Assembly (NCBI GenBank): GCA_024682835.1
Contig: JAIKYU010000076.1
Location: 1 to 64,000, forward strand
Source: Lachnospiraceae bacterium
GTDB taxonomy: Bacteria > Bacillota > Clostridia > Lachnospirales > Lachnospiraceae
Length of the DNA: 64,000 bases
Direction: 5' to 3'
Positions 16,984 through 27,100 of this stretch are shown here, in pieces (position 1 is the first letter of the stretch; every line of letters begins with the position of its first letter). The position numbers and the translations under genes are program-made. The notes beneath the pieces are model-generated. The model had not been told where the DNA came from, made no database searches, and saw only the letters and a program-made list of their open reading frames with translations.

Positions 16984-19161
16984 TTAAGCCTCCTCATTGA
17001 CACTTGCGACATGATACTCCAGCGAGATCACTTCTCTGCGTTCATGCTGACCGTACATCTGGTAAAACCGTTTGACGATCTCACCGGCAACTTCCCTGAC
17101 ATAAGTTTCCTGCTCATCCACAAAAATGACGATTCGCTGCGTGGAGGAATAGGTACAGACCGCCTCCGGATCATGCACGATCTCCATGATCGCCTTGTCC
17201 ACAAGGTCAAGCGCATGATCCCGCTGCTCCACCGAAATCTCCGCACCCTCTCCCAGGCGGAGTGTGAACATAATAAGTTCAACATGCTTCCTTCGATCCT
17301 TGACCACATCGGAGATGAATTCGTACATGCGTAAGAAATCCTGCTGCCCGAGCACCATTGCATCGGAGAAGTTGTCCTTGGCCCGGATCGCCTCCACCAG
17401 GTTGGATAACTCCTGCCTGGAGAGATCCTCCTCCATGTCGGCGACCTGCTGATAGAAATAGAAGGAATCCTTGCCGGACTGCTTCATGAAATACAGCGCC
17501 TTATCCGCTTCAGCCAGCGCCTCGGTAAAGGACTGTCCGAGATGATCATGAACCGAGATACCGACAGAGGCGGTAAGCTTTCCGCCGGTATCCATCGCGA
17601 TAAAGCGGATCCCTTCCAGCAGCTGCTCCATCTGCTCCGAAATGGCTTTGTTATCCGAAACCCCCGGCACAAAGCACAGGAATTCATCACCGCCGAAACG
17701 GGAGACAATGATGTCCGGATTCATACACTGCAGAAGATCAACGATCTGCAGAAGATAAAAATCTCCCATGCGAACGCCCTGCTCGCGGTTGATGCGACGC
17801 ATCTCATCAATGTTGATGTAGAACAGGTACCCCGGATTCTCGCGCATCGCAACGGTGATAAACCGCTCCCCTGCGCTGCGGTTGTAGACCTTGGTCAGCT
17901 GATCCTTCTGCGCCGTCTCCACCAGCTGCCTGGACTGGTCTTCGATCACGCGGTTCAGCAGGCGGTTGGCGCCGTCGAGCTCCTCCGGAATCTCATTCAC
18001 CATGCCGCTTCCGTCCAGACGATCAAGGAACCTGAGAAAGGCATCCGTGACCTTGGGATCAAACTGCGTCCCGCGGCAGCGCCTGATTTCATCAATCACA
18101 ACATGATGGCCAAGGTGCTTCCGGTAGATTCGGTTGGAGGTCATCGCATCATAGGAATCAGCCATACAGATGATCCGGGCGATCATCGGGATCTCGTCGC
18201 CCTTTAAGCCGTTCGGATATCCCTTGCCGTCATACCGCTCATGATGGTATTTCGCGCCGACGTCAAGGTCGGGCATCATGGCCACATCCTTCAGAATGTC
18301 ACCGCCAAGGGTGGTGTGCTTTTTCATGAGCTCATATTCCGCCTCGTTAAGCCGTCCGGGCTTGTTAAGCACCGCATCCGGAACACCGATCTTGCCGATG
18401 TCATGCAGCAAGCCGATGTAGCGGATGCGTTCGACCTCGTCCTCGCTCATGCCCATTTCTCTGGCTATCTCTGCAGAGTAGTCCGACACGCGCCTGCTGT
18501 GACCCTTGGTGTACTCATCCTTCGCATCAATGGTATTGGCGATGGTTTCGATCGTCTGAAAGGTCATGCGCTGAATCTGTCTGGTTTTTTCATCCAGCCG
18601 GTCGATATACTGACCGTTGAGCTTATGTACGTCGTTATAAATCCGTGCGGCCATCCAGCAGCCGGCGAAGCACAGGAGCAGAATCCCGGTCTGGATCTCA
18701 ATATCCCTTGTGTCTGCCCTGGAAACTCCGTCAATCAGAAACCACTTGCCGATAAAGATGAGATTGATCACCATGGCGACGACCCCCGTACCGACAATCA
18801 GCGGCGGATCGTGGTAAAGAATCAGCATGGACAGAAGCGGTAGAATGTAGGTGAAGACCAGATGGGTGTTTGCCGTGGCCATACAGAAAATATACATGAC
18901 GAAAAATCCGGAAACCAGATAATATCGAAGTGTACGTGCTTCGGGATTCTTCCGGTACAGCAGGACGCACAGAAGCAGAATCAGACAGTTGACCAGCATA
19001 AAAAGCAGTGCATAGCCCAGCGTGCGCTGTCCCTTGTAAACCTCTGCAAGATAACCGACAAACAGGACGCCGACAATGACCCCCCAACCGAGAACAATAT
19101 CGCGATTGATCCTTTTTTCCAAGCTGATCACCTCATGCTCCCTGCTCTTTTCATTGTCCAT
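16984..19161 (-). CDS. HD-GYP and GGDEF membrane protein with a degenerate third domain
   Basis: In this 725-residue protein, residues 20-175 hold about six TM segments. An HD-GYP phosphodiesterase domain follows at about 200-375, with LLHDIGK (HD at 253-254) and HHERYDGKGYP (306-316). A GGDEF domain comes next (about 415-570), with R-F-G-G-D-E-F intact at 488-494. Residues 590-720 look like a second, degenerate GGDEF fold in which the signature reads CTYSSTQRIVIF. The protein could therefore both make and break cyclic di-GMP, or use one domain for regulation. It is 6 bases upstream of oppB and heads that operon, which is unusual. GGGAG lies before the ATG. Confidence 0.93.
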   Translation of the reverse strand: MDNEKSREHEVISLEKRINRDIVLGWGVIVGVLFVGYLAEVYKGQRTLGYALLFMLVNCLILLLCVLLYRKNPEARTLRYYLVSGFFVMYIFCMATANTHLVFTYILPLLSMLILYHDPPLIVGTGVVAMVINLIFIGKWFLIDGVSRADTRDIEIQTGILLLCFAGCWMAARIYNDVHKLNGQYIDRLDEKTRQIQRMTFQTIETIANTIDAKDEYTKGHSRRVSDYSAEIAREMGMSEDEVERIRYIGLLHDIGKIGVPDAVLNKPGRLNEAEYELMKKHTTLGGDILKDVAMMPDLDVGAKYHHERYDGKGYPNGLKGDEIPMIARIICMADSYDAMTSNRIYRKHLGHHVVIDEIRRCRGTQFDPKVTDAFLRFLDRLDGSGMVNEIPEELDGANRLLNRVIEDQSRQLVETAQKDQLTKVYNRSAGERFITVAMRENPGYLFYINIDEMRRINREQGVRMGDFYLLQIVDLLQCMNPDIIVSRFGGDEFLCFVPGVSDNKAISEQMEQLLEGIRFIAMDTGGKLTASVGISVHDHLGQSFTEALAEADKALYFMKQSGKDSFYFYQQVADMEEDLSRQELSNLVEAIRAKDNFSDAMVLGQQDFLRMYEFISDVVKDRRKHVELIMFTLRLGEGAEISVEQRDHALDLVDKAIMEIVHDPEAVCTYSSTQRIVIFVDEQETYVREVAGEIVKRFYQMYGQHERREVISLEYHVASVNEEA

Positions 19162-19262
19162 ATCCGGCTCCCATCACATCCGTTGCCGCGGCACCCTGAC
19201 GGTTTCAGGCGCATCAGGCCGGATCCTTCCGGCACAACGACAAAAACCAGTTCATTATATCA
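19162..19262 (-). promoter_or_regulatory. Promoter and structured leader of the HD-GYP/opp operon
   Basis: TGATATAAT (19254-19262, minus strand) is an extended -10. The leader of about 90 bases contains GCCGGA-AGGA-TCCGGC, then CCTGA...TCAGG, then the palindrome TGCCGCGGCA. I could not match this to a known riboswitch class, including the cyclic di-GMP types. Confidence 0.45.
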
Positions 19263-19288
19263 TCTTTTCCGCACAATAGAAAGACGAT

Positions 19289-20722
19289 TTACACGGATAT
19301 CTCCGCTTCCATGCCCAGCGCATCCATGTTATCCGCAAGCACCGGTTTTACGTGTTCTTCAAGGAAGCGTTCCACCTGGTGCACACTCGCCCCGATGTAG
19401 CGTGTGGGATCCAGGTTTTTCCGAAGAGTTTCCTCATCCTGATGGAAACGGTCGCTCGCTGCAATCCGCGAAAGCAGGTCGTTGTCGCCCCCCTCCTCTT
19501 TGACGACCCTTCCCGCCGCCATGGACAGACGGCGGATTTCCTCGTGCAGCTCCTGCCTGTCACCGCCGGCCGCCACCTCGTCCATCAGGATGTTTTCCGT
19601 CGCCATGAACGGAAGCTCTGCCAGCAGATGCTTTTCAATCACCTTCGGATAAACCACCAGTCCCCCCGTCACATTGATGCACAGATCCAGTATACCGTCC
19701 ACAGCAAGGAAAGCCTCCGCCACCGAGAGCCGCTTGTTGGCCGAATCATCCAGCGTTCGCTCAAACCACTGGGAGGACGCGGTAAGCGCAGGATTCAGAC
19801 TGTCCGCAATCACAAACCGCGCCAGCGCGCAGATCCGCTCACTCCGCATGGGATTGCGTTTGTAAGCCATGGCCGATGATCCGATCTGATCCTTCTCAAA
19901 GGGCTCCTCAACCTCCTTCAGATGCTGAAGGAGGCGGATATCCGTCGCCATCTTGGAGGCTGTGACCGCGATACCGGTCAGGACATTGACCACGCGCAGA
20001 TCCTCCTTTCTTGTGTAGGTCTGACCGGAAACGGCCACGCAGTGATCAAATCCCATCTTTTCCGCAATCATCGGATCCAGCCGGTCCACCTTGTTGTAAT
20101 CTCCGCCAAACAGCTCCAGAAAAGAAGCCTGCGTCCCCGTCGTGCCCTTGGAGCCAAGCAGCTTCAGCCCCTTCAGACAGACATCCAGATCCTCCAGGTC
20201 CAGCAGATAATCCTGCAGCCAGAGGCAGGCTCTTTTTCCGACACTCGTGGGCTGGGCGGGCTGAAAATGGGTGAAGCCGAGGGTCGGCTGCGCCTTGTGG
20301 CGCTCCGCGAATTTCGCGAGCCGGTCAATGACATTGATCAGTTTTTTCCGCAACAGCAAAAGCCCCTCACGCATCACGATGACATCGGTATTGTCGCCGA
20401 CATAGCAGGAGGTTGCCCCCAGATGAATGATCCCTTTTGCTTTCGGACACTGCTGCCCGTATGCATACACATGACTCATGACATCGTGCCGGACTTCCTT
20501 CTCGCGTGCGCGGGCCACGTCGTAATTGATATCCTCCGCGTGCTCCTTCAGCTCCGCAATCTGCTCATCCGTGACAGGCAGACCCAGCTCCTGCTCCACC
20601 TCGGCAAGCGCAATCCACAGCCTCCGCCAGGTGCGGAACTTGAAGTCCGGTGAAAAAATATACTGCATTTCCCTGCTCGCATAGCGTTCGGAAAGCGGGC
20701 TCTGATAACGGTCAGAAGACAT
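19289..20722 (-). CDS. purB: Adenylosuccinate lyase
   Basis: This 477-residue protein matches the PurB branch that starts MSSDRYQSPLSERYASREM. It cleaves adenylosuccinate to AMP plus fumarate and SAICAR to AICAR plus fumarate, two steps of purine synthesis. The fumarase/aspartase superfamily signature SSAMAYKRNPMRSERI (near residue 283) and GTTGTQASF, with TLGFTHFQPAQPTSVGKRA for the catalytic His region, are present. GGAGGG lies before the ATG. A -10-like TATAAT overlaps the end of the upstream gene (near 20753-20758). No other purine genes are nearby. Confidence 0.97.
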   Translation of the reverse strand: MSSDRYQSPLSERYASREMQYIFSPDFKFRTWRRLWIALAEVEQELGLPVTDEQIAELKEHAEDINYDVARAREKEVRHDVMSHVYAYGQQCPKAKGIIHLGATSCYVGDNTDVIVMREGLLLLRKKLINVIDRLAKFAERHKAQPTLGFTHFQPAQPTSVGKRACLWLQDYLLDLEDLDVCLKGLKLLGSKGTTGTQASFLELFGGDYNKVDRLDPMIAEKMGFDHCVAVSGQTYTRKEDLRVVNVLTGIAVTASKMATDIRLLQHLKEVEEPFEKDQIGSSAMAYKRNPMRSERICALARFVIADSLNPALTASSQWFERTLDDSANKRLSVAEAFLAVDGILDLCINVTGGLVVYPKVIEKHLLAELPFMATENILMDEVAAGGDRQELHEEIRRLSMAAGRVVKEEGGDNDLLSRIAASDRFHQDEETLRKNLDPTRYIGASVHQVERFLEEHVKPVLADNMDALGMEAEISV

Positions 20723-20755
20723 TTCGGTTCCCTCCTTGTTAAATATCGGTTGTTA

Positions 20756-22012
20756 TTATACAGTGACGGTTCGTGCCACCATGTCCAGAATTTCATCCGC
20801 GTATTCCGGATAATCTCTCGCCAGACGTTCAATCTCCTCCCCGGCGCGGCCCTTCACCTTTCGTTCATTGTAGTCCATGCGCTCTCTAAGCGACTGACGC
20901 TGCCTGTTGAGATGATGCCTGATCTCAACCTCCTCCCTGGGATCAGCCAGACCGGCCAGATGATCCAGCCAGACATCCGGATACTGCAGCCGGAAATTGC
21001 GAAGCAGCTGAAGAAGCTCCCTCTGGGATTCCATCATGGTCTTCTCCGAACCGCGAAGCTTCGCCCGATCCTCCTTTTCCTTTTCGTACAGGTCAGAGAG
21101 GCGGCGCAGCTCCTCCGCGTTTTTCACATTGTACTTCAGCACCATATAGTTCAGCAGGTTCTGATTGTTGACATAGCGGATTTTAACCGTGTTCTGCAGC
21201 ATGATCAGACGGGAGATCCCGCTGACAGCCCCTTTTCGTTCTTTTTCCGCATTCTGAGCCTTAAGGTACAGCGCCGTCACAGCCAGCGCCGCAAAAAGGA
21301 TGGTAAGCAGATATCCATATGTGACATTCAGCCTGAATACTCTGCTCATGGCAAACAGCACCACAAACAGCGCCACCGCGAGAAAAGCCGCAACCACAAT
21401 CAGTGTCCGCGATGTGGCAATGGTGCGGTCGATTTCATCCAGGCGGTAGTCGTAGGCTTCCCGCTCGCTGTCCAGACGCCGCAGGTCATTGGTGACCTTT
21501 TTCCGGTAATCCTCCGCCTGCTGCATTCGGTTGATGGTCTCAGCCGTCTTTGACCCGAGCTCATTCATCCGGTCATACTCCGCCTGAGGCATCTGAACCT
21601 CTCTGTTGTAAAACTGCTCCCTCCCGCGGCCCGCATCGAGAATCCGCTGGGCAAGCTTCGCAATCTCCTCCCGCTGCTTTGCGGGCAGGGCGTCAATCTC
21701 CTCAAGATCATGCAGATAGCCTGTGACGGTGCGGTATTCGTACTCGAGATTATCCATCTCGACCTGCGCCTCAGCGATCTGCTCAAGACAGGCATTGACG
21801 AATTCCCGCCGTTCTGCCGGATCATCCATATTCATGGATTCCCGGCTGTACACAATCTCGTTCCAGTTGCCCGCTTCCTGCGGTGCCGGCCTGCGCCGCG
21901 TCTTCCGACCGGACGGACGCCGTTCCCCGGATCGGGGCATTTTCTCCTTCACGGGGGATTCCGGTTTTCTGGTACGCCTTTTGACACGGCGTTTGATCAG
22001 GCGCGGACTCAT
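20756..22012 (-). CDS. Coiled-coil protein with two central membrane segments, unknown
   Basis: This 418-residue protein has a very basic N-terminus (residues 1-45, rich in Arg/Lys/Pro). A predicted coiled coil (about 70-200) follows, then two TM helices (about 203-224 and 230-248), then a second long charged coiled coil (about 290-400). It resembles a membrane-anchored scaffold with both arms in the cytoplasm. I do not recognise a named family. Its ATG overlaps the TGA of the Hsp70-like gene (ATGA, 22009-22012), so it is the third member of a coupled block. A structural or anchoring role for the two large partners is inference. Confidence 0.75.
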   Translation of the reverse strand: MSPRLIKRRVKRRTRKPESPVKEKMPRSGERRPSGRKTRRRPAPQEAGNWNEIVYSRESMNMDDPAERREFVNACLEQIAEAQVEMDNLEYEYRTVTGYLHDLEEIDALPAKQREEIAKLAQRILDAGRGREQFYNREVQMPQAEYDRMNELGSKTAETINRMQQAEDYRKKVTNDLRRLDSEREAYDYRLDEIDRTIATSRTLIVVAAFLAVALFVVLFAMSRVFRLNVTYGYLLTILFAALAVTALYLKAQNAEKERKGAVSGISRLIMLQNTVKIRYVNNQNLLNYMVLKYNVKNAEELRRLSDLYEKEKEDRAKLRGSEKTMMESQRELLQLLRNFRLQYPDVWLDHLAGLADPREEVEIRHHLNRQRQSLRERMDYNERKVKGRAGEEIERLARDYPEYADEILDMVARTVTV

Positions 22013-24174
22013 CCGAGCATTCTCCGCATGCAGGCGCGTGCTTCCTCTTCCGCGCCTGCAGCTTCCTCGTCAAAAGCCGACAGCTTCCCCGTATCCAGAT
22101 AGACTCCCAGGGTGTTGACCAGATGATTCTCCGGACCCGCCGCAAAAAGATCGGACATTTCACTCATCCTTGTCTCCAGCGTGAGCGATTCCGGGGAGAG
22201 CTCCGGACGGTCTCCGATGATCCGGATGTACTCCTCCTCGCTCATGGAAAGCCTGAGCGCCGACAGATACGCCTCTTTTACTTCGCGATCCCCGGAGAGG
22301 GAGAACGCCTTTTCCATGCAGGACGCGGCGGCGGCATAGTGGAACAGCTTTGCGTACACCACCCCCTCATCGTAATAGAGCCTTGCCAGCACCACCGGCG
22401 GCTGTTCCCTCCGGTCAAAGGCCTGCAGCCGGTTCACCGCCTCCGTGAGGCGGTTTTCCCGGATCAGGTATTCGATGATCCTGAATTTTTTCTCCACGCC
22501 GTCTCTGGTGTCTCCGCTTCTGACCACCTCTTCGATCCGCGAGATCTCCTCGGGCGGATAGAGACGGATATACTCCAGTACGGTGCCCGCAAAAGCCGAC
22601 AGGGAGCATTTTTTGCGAAGCAGCTCCCTGAGCTCATCAGCCAGAGGGCGCAGCATACACTCCTTTTCCAGCCAGTCGCACAGAGACTCCGAAAAGCTGT
22701 CCATCGTCAGCAGATAGTCGTTATGGGCAATCAGGTAGCATAGCTCCTCCGCGGAAAAAATCCTCGCCTCCAGAAACGGAAAGCCGTACGGTTTTTCTGC
22801 CAGCTTTCCCGTACACAGGATCGGCTCGGACACCAGACCGTCAGCCAGCACGCCGCTCTGGGCATCTCCTCCTTCCCCCAGACTGATAAACCGTTCCCAG
22901 TGCTCCCCCGTGGAGGGAAAGAAATCCCCGAAGCCCAGGTCCAACACTGACAGTCTAACCCGATCCACGGAAAACATGGTGAGCTCCACAGCCAGTCTCG
23001 TCGCGCGCCGTTCCCTTGCCGCCACATGCCCCAGGCCGTCCAGTTCGAGGATTTCCGATCGTTTTGCTCCGGCGGACAGCGGCGTGATTTCCAGTGCGAT
23101 CCGTTCATCCTTGTCAAGAATCAGATCAAGAGACGCCCTGGCATCGTACCAGCTCGTTCCGGCATCCAGCAGCGCGTGATAATGGGACTCACCCTGTTTT
23201 TTCAGACGGATCCCCACATTGGCCATCAGCTTGTCCGGTCCGAGGAAAACGGTCTGTGCTCCCTGATCCGGCGAAGACTGTTCACGAAGACTGATGACCG
23301 CCCCTTTGCTGAACAGATTGTTGCCAAGGTATGCTTTTCTGCCGCGGCAGATATATTCCAGCGATTTTGAAAGCCACGATTCGTCAAATCCGTCCCCCAG
23401 CAAAAATACAGAAGAAACAATGTGACCGGAAATCCGCTCCGTAACCAGTGTCAGAAACTCTTCATCCCGCGTTTGTGCGTCTTCTGCGGAAAGCGCCTTC
23501 TCCTCCCCTCTGACCACGCTTGCCACAAAGGGTCTTGTGTGGTGGTTGAGCACATGCCGATAGCTGATCAGCTTTCCGTTCTTGCACCAAAATGCCAGAA
23601 CTTCGTGAATTCTGATCTCCTCCGGCTGATCCGCCAGGTAGTGGTGCAGGCTTTCCGCATGGGTGATCCAGTCGATGCTCCGGGCACCGGGCATGCTTTC
23701 TTTCAGATGACTGCGCAGCGCCTGCAGCACTTTTCCCGCCGTCTCATCCGGCTCATCTGTGGTGAATCGGAGTGCGTCAATGATCTGCAGCCCCTCCCCG
23801 GCTCCGGCGACCTCCATCACGAGAAAAGAAAGCAGCTTCTTCACGTAGAGTGCCAGGAGAGCTGTCCCCTGATATCGTTCTCCGCCGATGGTTGCCGCGC
23901 GTCCTTCCCGGGCCAGGCTCATCAGATCACCCGCACTCTCGGCCTTTCGCTCCGCCACGGCCCGTTCGGCCTCTCTGCCGAAAATCCAGGCACCGTCCGT
24001 AACGCGCCTGGCGAGAGACAACGGCACATCATAGACCTCGGATCCCTGTACCTCGGACAGCGTCTCTGCCTCCGACTGGTCGGAGCGCAGGTAACTCACC
24101 TGTGCGGATCGGTCGTCCAGCTCGATCCCGACGAGGAGTCTGCCAGTCTTTTTCTGCTCGATCATCAGCGCCAT
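22009..24174 (-). CDS. Hsp70/actin-like protein of the DUF5716 kind
   Basis: This 721-residue cytoplasmic protein begins LLVGIELDDRSAQVSY (13-28), which matches the phosphate-1 loop of Hsp70/actin ATPases. Next come DVPLSLARRVTDGAWIFGREA and DLMSLAREG, placed as TPSVVAF...GQPAKRQA and SIKRLMG are in DnaK. A second half has LLDAGTSW and RLSVLDLGFGDFFPSTGEHWE, followed by helical repeats (from about 560). From memory this is the family listed as DUF5716 in Lachnospiraceae. The start at 24174 has GGAGAAGGA upstream and lies 1 base past the preceding TGA; a longer frame is less likely. ATP binding is inferred, not shown. Confidence 0.7.
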   Translation of the reverse strand: MALMIEQKKTGRLLVGIELDDRSAQVSYLRSDQSEAETLSEVQGSEVYDVPLSLARRVTDGAWIFGREAERAVAERKAESAGDLMSLAREGRAATIGGERYQGTALLALYVKKLLSFLVMEVAGAGEGLQIIDALRFTTDEPDETAGKVLQALRSHLKESMPGARSIDWITHAESLHHYLADQPEEIRIHEVLAFWCKNGKLISYRHVLNHHTRPFVASVVRGEEKALSAEDAQTRDEEFLTLVTERISGHIVSSVFLLGDGFDESWLSKSLEYICRGRKAYLGNNLFSKGAVISLREQSSPDQGAQTVFLGPDKLMANVGIRLKKQGESHYHALLDAGTSWYDARASLDLILDKDERIALEITPLSAGAKRSEILELDGLGHVAARERRATRLAVELTMFSVDRVRLSVLDLGFGDFFPSTGEHWERFISLGEGGDAQSGVLADGLVSEPILCTGKLAEKPYGFPFLEARIFSAEELCYLIAHNDYLLTMDSFSESLCDWLEKECMLRPLADELRELLRKKCSLSAFAGTVLEYIRLYPPEEISRIEEVVRSGDTRDGVEKKFRIIEYLIRENRLTEAVNRLQAFDRREQPPVVLARLYYDEGVVYAKLFHYAAAASCMEKAFSLSGDREVKEAYLSALRLSMSEEEYIRIIGDRPELSPESLTLETRMSEMSDLFAAGPENHLVNTLGVYLDTGKLSAFDEEAAGAEEEARACMRRMLG

Positions 24175-24175
24175 A

Positions 24176-27100
24176 TCATTCCTTCTCCCCCGGCAGCGGG
24201 AACAGTCTGTCACTCATAAAGGTGTTTCGGTACAGCGCATACAGAAGATCCCTGACCGCTGCGCGGTCATTCTGCGTTCTGGCGCGTATGAGCCGGCTGG
24301 TAAGCGCAAACCGGCTCTCCCCTTCCTCCGGATCCTCCATCAGGGAAAAGGTGATCATTCCGCCGGCAATCAGCCGATCCTTTCCCTGCTTTCGCGCCGT
24401 GATATAATACCGGGCACTTTCCCCGGGGAAGAGCACCTCTCCGTGTGTATAGCAACCGGGATACGGCTCTTTCATCCGCCGCGGCACAAACTCGCCGCCT
24501 GCTTCCCGTGCAAGGTGGATCGTCAGCGCAAGCCCCGGCGAAGCGGCGATCTGCACGTAACGCATACCGTCTCCAAGCGCCAGTGCCGGCAGGGAGCCCC
24601 GATAGGCATACAAAAACGGCATCCCGAGCTCGGCCTCCGTGAGCCGTGACAGAAAATCTGAGGTAACCTGTGCATCTGCTGTGCCGGGAGCCATGGACGC
24701 GCAAAACTTAAGCCAGGCCAGCCGGCAGCTTGCGGGAAGCTCCTCTCCGGAGAGCGACAGGGTGCGAATCCGTTCTGCCATCACGGAATTGATCGGCACG
24801 TCCCGGATCAGATACTCTCCGGATGCCCGTGCGAGCCACGCAATCTGGAGTTCTGTTGATCCCCCGCTTTTTGCGACAATCCGAAACAGCTTGTCTTCAC
24901 CGGGTTCATGGGAATCGGTAAACAGAAGTTGTGTCAGCATCCTGCAGACAAGCGGAAGCGGATCCACGGAAAACGCGGCACACGCCTTGCAGATTGCCTG
25001 CTCATCCCGGATGCGCCCCGTAAAGGTCCGCACGATCTGCGTGAGAATCCCCTCGTCATATTTCCCCATTCTGAATGCGGCATAGGCCAGCATCCCCGCC
25101 GCTTCGCCCGCAGGAAACTCGCCGCGGGCAGATGCTCTCGAGCAGAGACGGTACGCCGTCCGTTCCTCCACGCCGCCGAAGCCAAACCGCTCAACCATAG
25201 CAAACGCCTGATCATAGATACCGGCGTGAACCATCATTTCCAGCACCTCCGCGCGCTCTCTGACCCGCATCCGCTCAGGGTGGCAGACAGGAAGATAATC
25301 GACCAGCTGGCGGATAAAATCGTTGTCATAATAAAACCGGATCAGCGCATGGCTGATTTCGTTGCGCGCATCCTTCTGCAGCGCCTCCGATTCAGCCAGA
25401 CGCCGGTAACGGTCGGCATTGTCCGCCGTAACCGTCATTCGCGACGCCTCGGTCAGATACAGATTGATATTGGCATTGCCTTCCCGTAAAAAAGGAAGCA
25501 CCTGGGCATACATTGCCGGATCCATGGTCTTCGCGAGATACTGCGCAGTCCGCTCGCTCCCCCTGCTCGCCGGAGCCTGTCTCTTCATGCGGGCATACCG
25601 GTGTCCGCGATCATCCTCGTAGAGTACGGCCGCTTCGCTTCCATAGAGCGGAAACCGTGCCTTTCCCCCCACAACCGGATAGCAGCGTTCGGCATTCAGC
25701 CTGTCATAGACCACAACGATCCGCCTGATATGGGAATCCTCCACCTCAAACTCCGTCATGTGGAGAGCCTCGAACAGACGCTCGGCGCTCACAGGATCCT
25801 GCGGCTGCAGCACGCAGAAATGGGTGTAAAGCGCATTCAGGGAACGGTCAATCCGTCCCTTTGCCATCTGCTCGGACACGAACCGCTCCATCTGGGGCAG
25901 ATAGCTCTGATAGAGCTCCGGCTCCTCCTCCCTGTGTGCGATCACATAGCGATAAAGCAGCGCGTTCTTGTCAAACGGAAGATCGCTCTTGTAGGAAAAA
26001 TACAGAAGAACCTGCCGCGGTATTTCCGGCACATCCCTGTCGTCCGCCGGAGTCGGACAGGACAGCATGTAGTACTCATATAACCGGGTGATCCTGCTGT
26101 CGTGTCGGACTCCCTCGCGATACCAGCCAAAGGCTTCCGCGTCCGTCCGGGCATCCTTGATCAGCATGGAACAGATGGCATCCAAAGCGCCGGATTCAGG
26201 GTCTTCCGCATAGCATGACTCCAGAATCCGGTAAATCCGGTCATTTCCCTGCCTTTCCCGCATGAGCAGCCACACCGCCCGGTCGATCAGCGCTTTCGGA
26301 ATCGCCCTGTGCCTGGCGGCAAACGCAAGAACATACAGCGTAAATGAATCAATCTTCTTTAAGAGCGAGGGATCCCGACCCATCAGATCGATCGTCTCGA
26401 TGTACAGGATCGGACTGCGGCAGCCGCAAAGGAACTGTTCCTCGTAAAGCCGCATGCGCTTTGCGTTGCCGGACGCGCGGTCATCCAGCAGAAATTGCAA
26501 AAGCCACGCAATCCGCCAGTCGTCCGGCCGCCTTGCCAGCATCCCGTTCAGAATCTCCTCGACTGCACTGATCTTTTTCTCCTCGCGGGAAATCAGCGTC
26601 TCCAGGTACAGGAAGTAGGCGCGCATGGTCTCTCCGTATGAACAGGTTTCCTCCACGCTCGTACGGATCCTGTCTAAAACCCAGATTGCCTCATTCTCTC
26701 TCGAAGCAGTGATCAGGTAATGCGCCGTATACAACTGAAAGCGCACATCATCCGGCGCCATCCCGTTCATCCGGGACACAATCTTGCCTGTAGCCAAAAG
26801 CCACTCACGGGAACGCATTCTCCCGAGACGGTACTCCACATAGGTGTGGATAAGCGAAAACTCCAGCGCCTGCTTTTCCTTTTTTTCTTCGCGTCTTACG
26901 GCACCCTGCACATCGTCTCCGCGTGTGACGGCCACCGCAATTTCCAGTTTTGTGTAGGCGTTATACAGCACAATCCGCCCAAAGTTTCTGCCGGCGTGAA
27001 GGGAAGCATAACGAATGATCAAGGGCAGATTGCAGCTGCTTCCAAGGAAATCCCGATCGGACAGTGCGCTTCTGCGAAGCTCCAGAAAGGCGCCGTCCGT

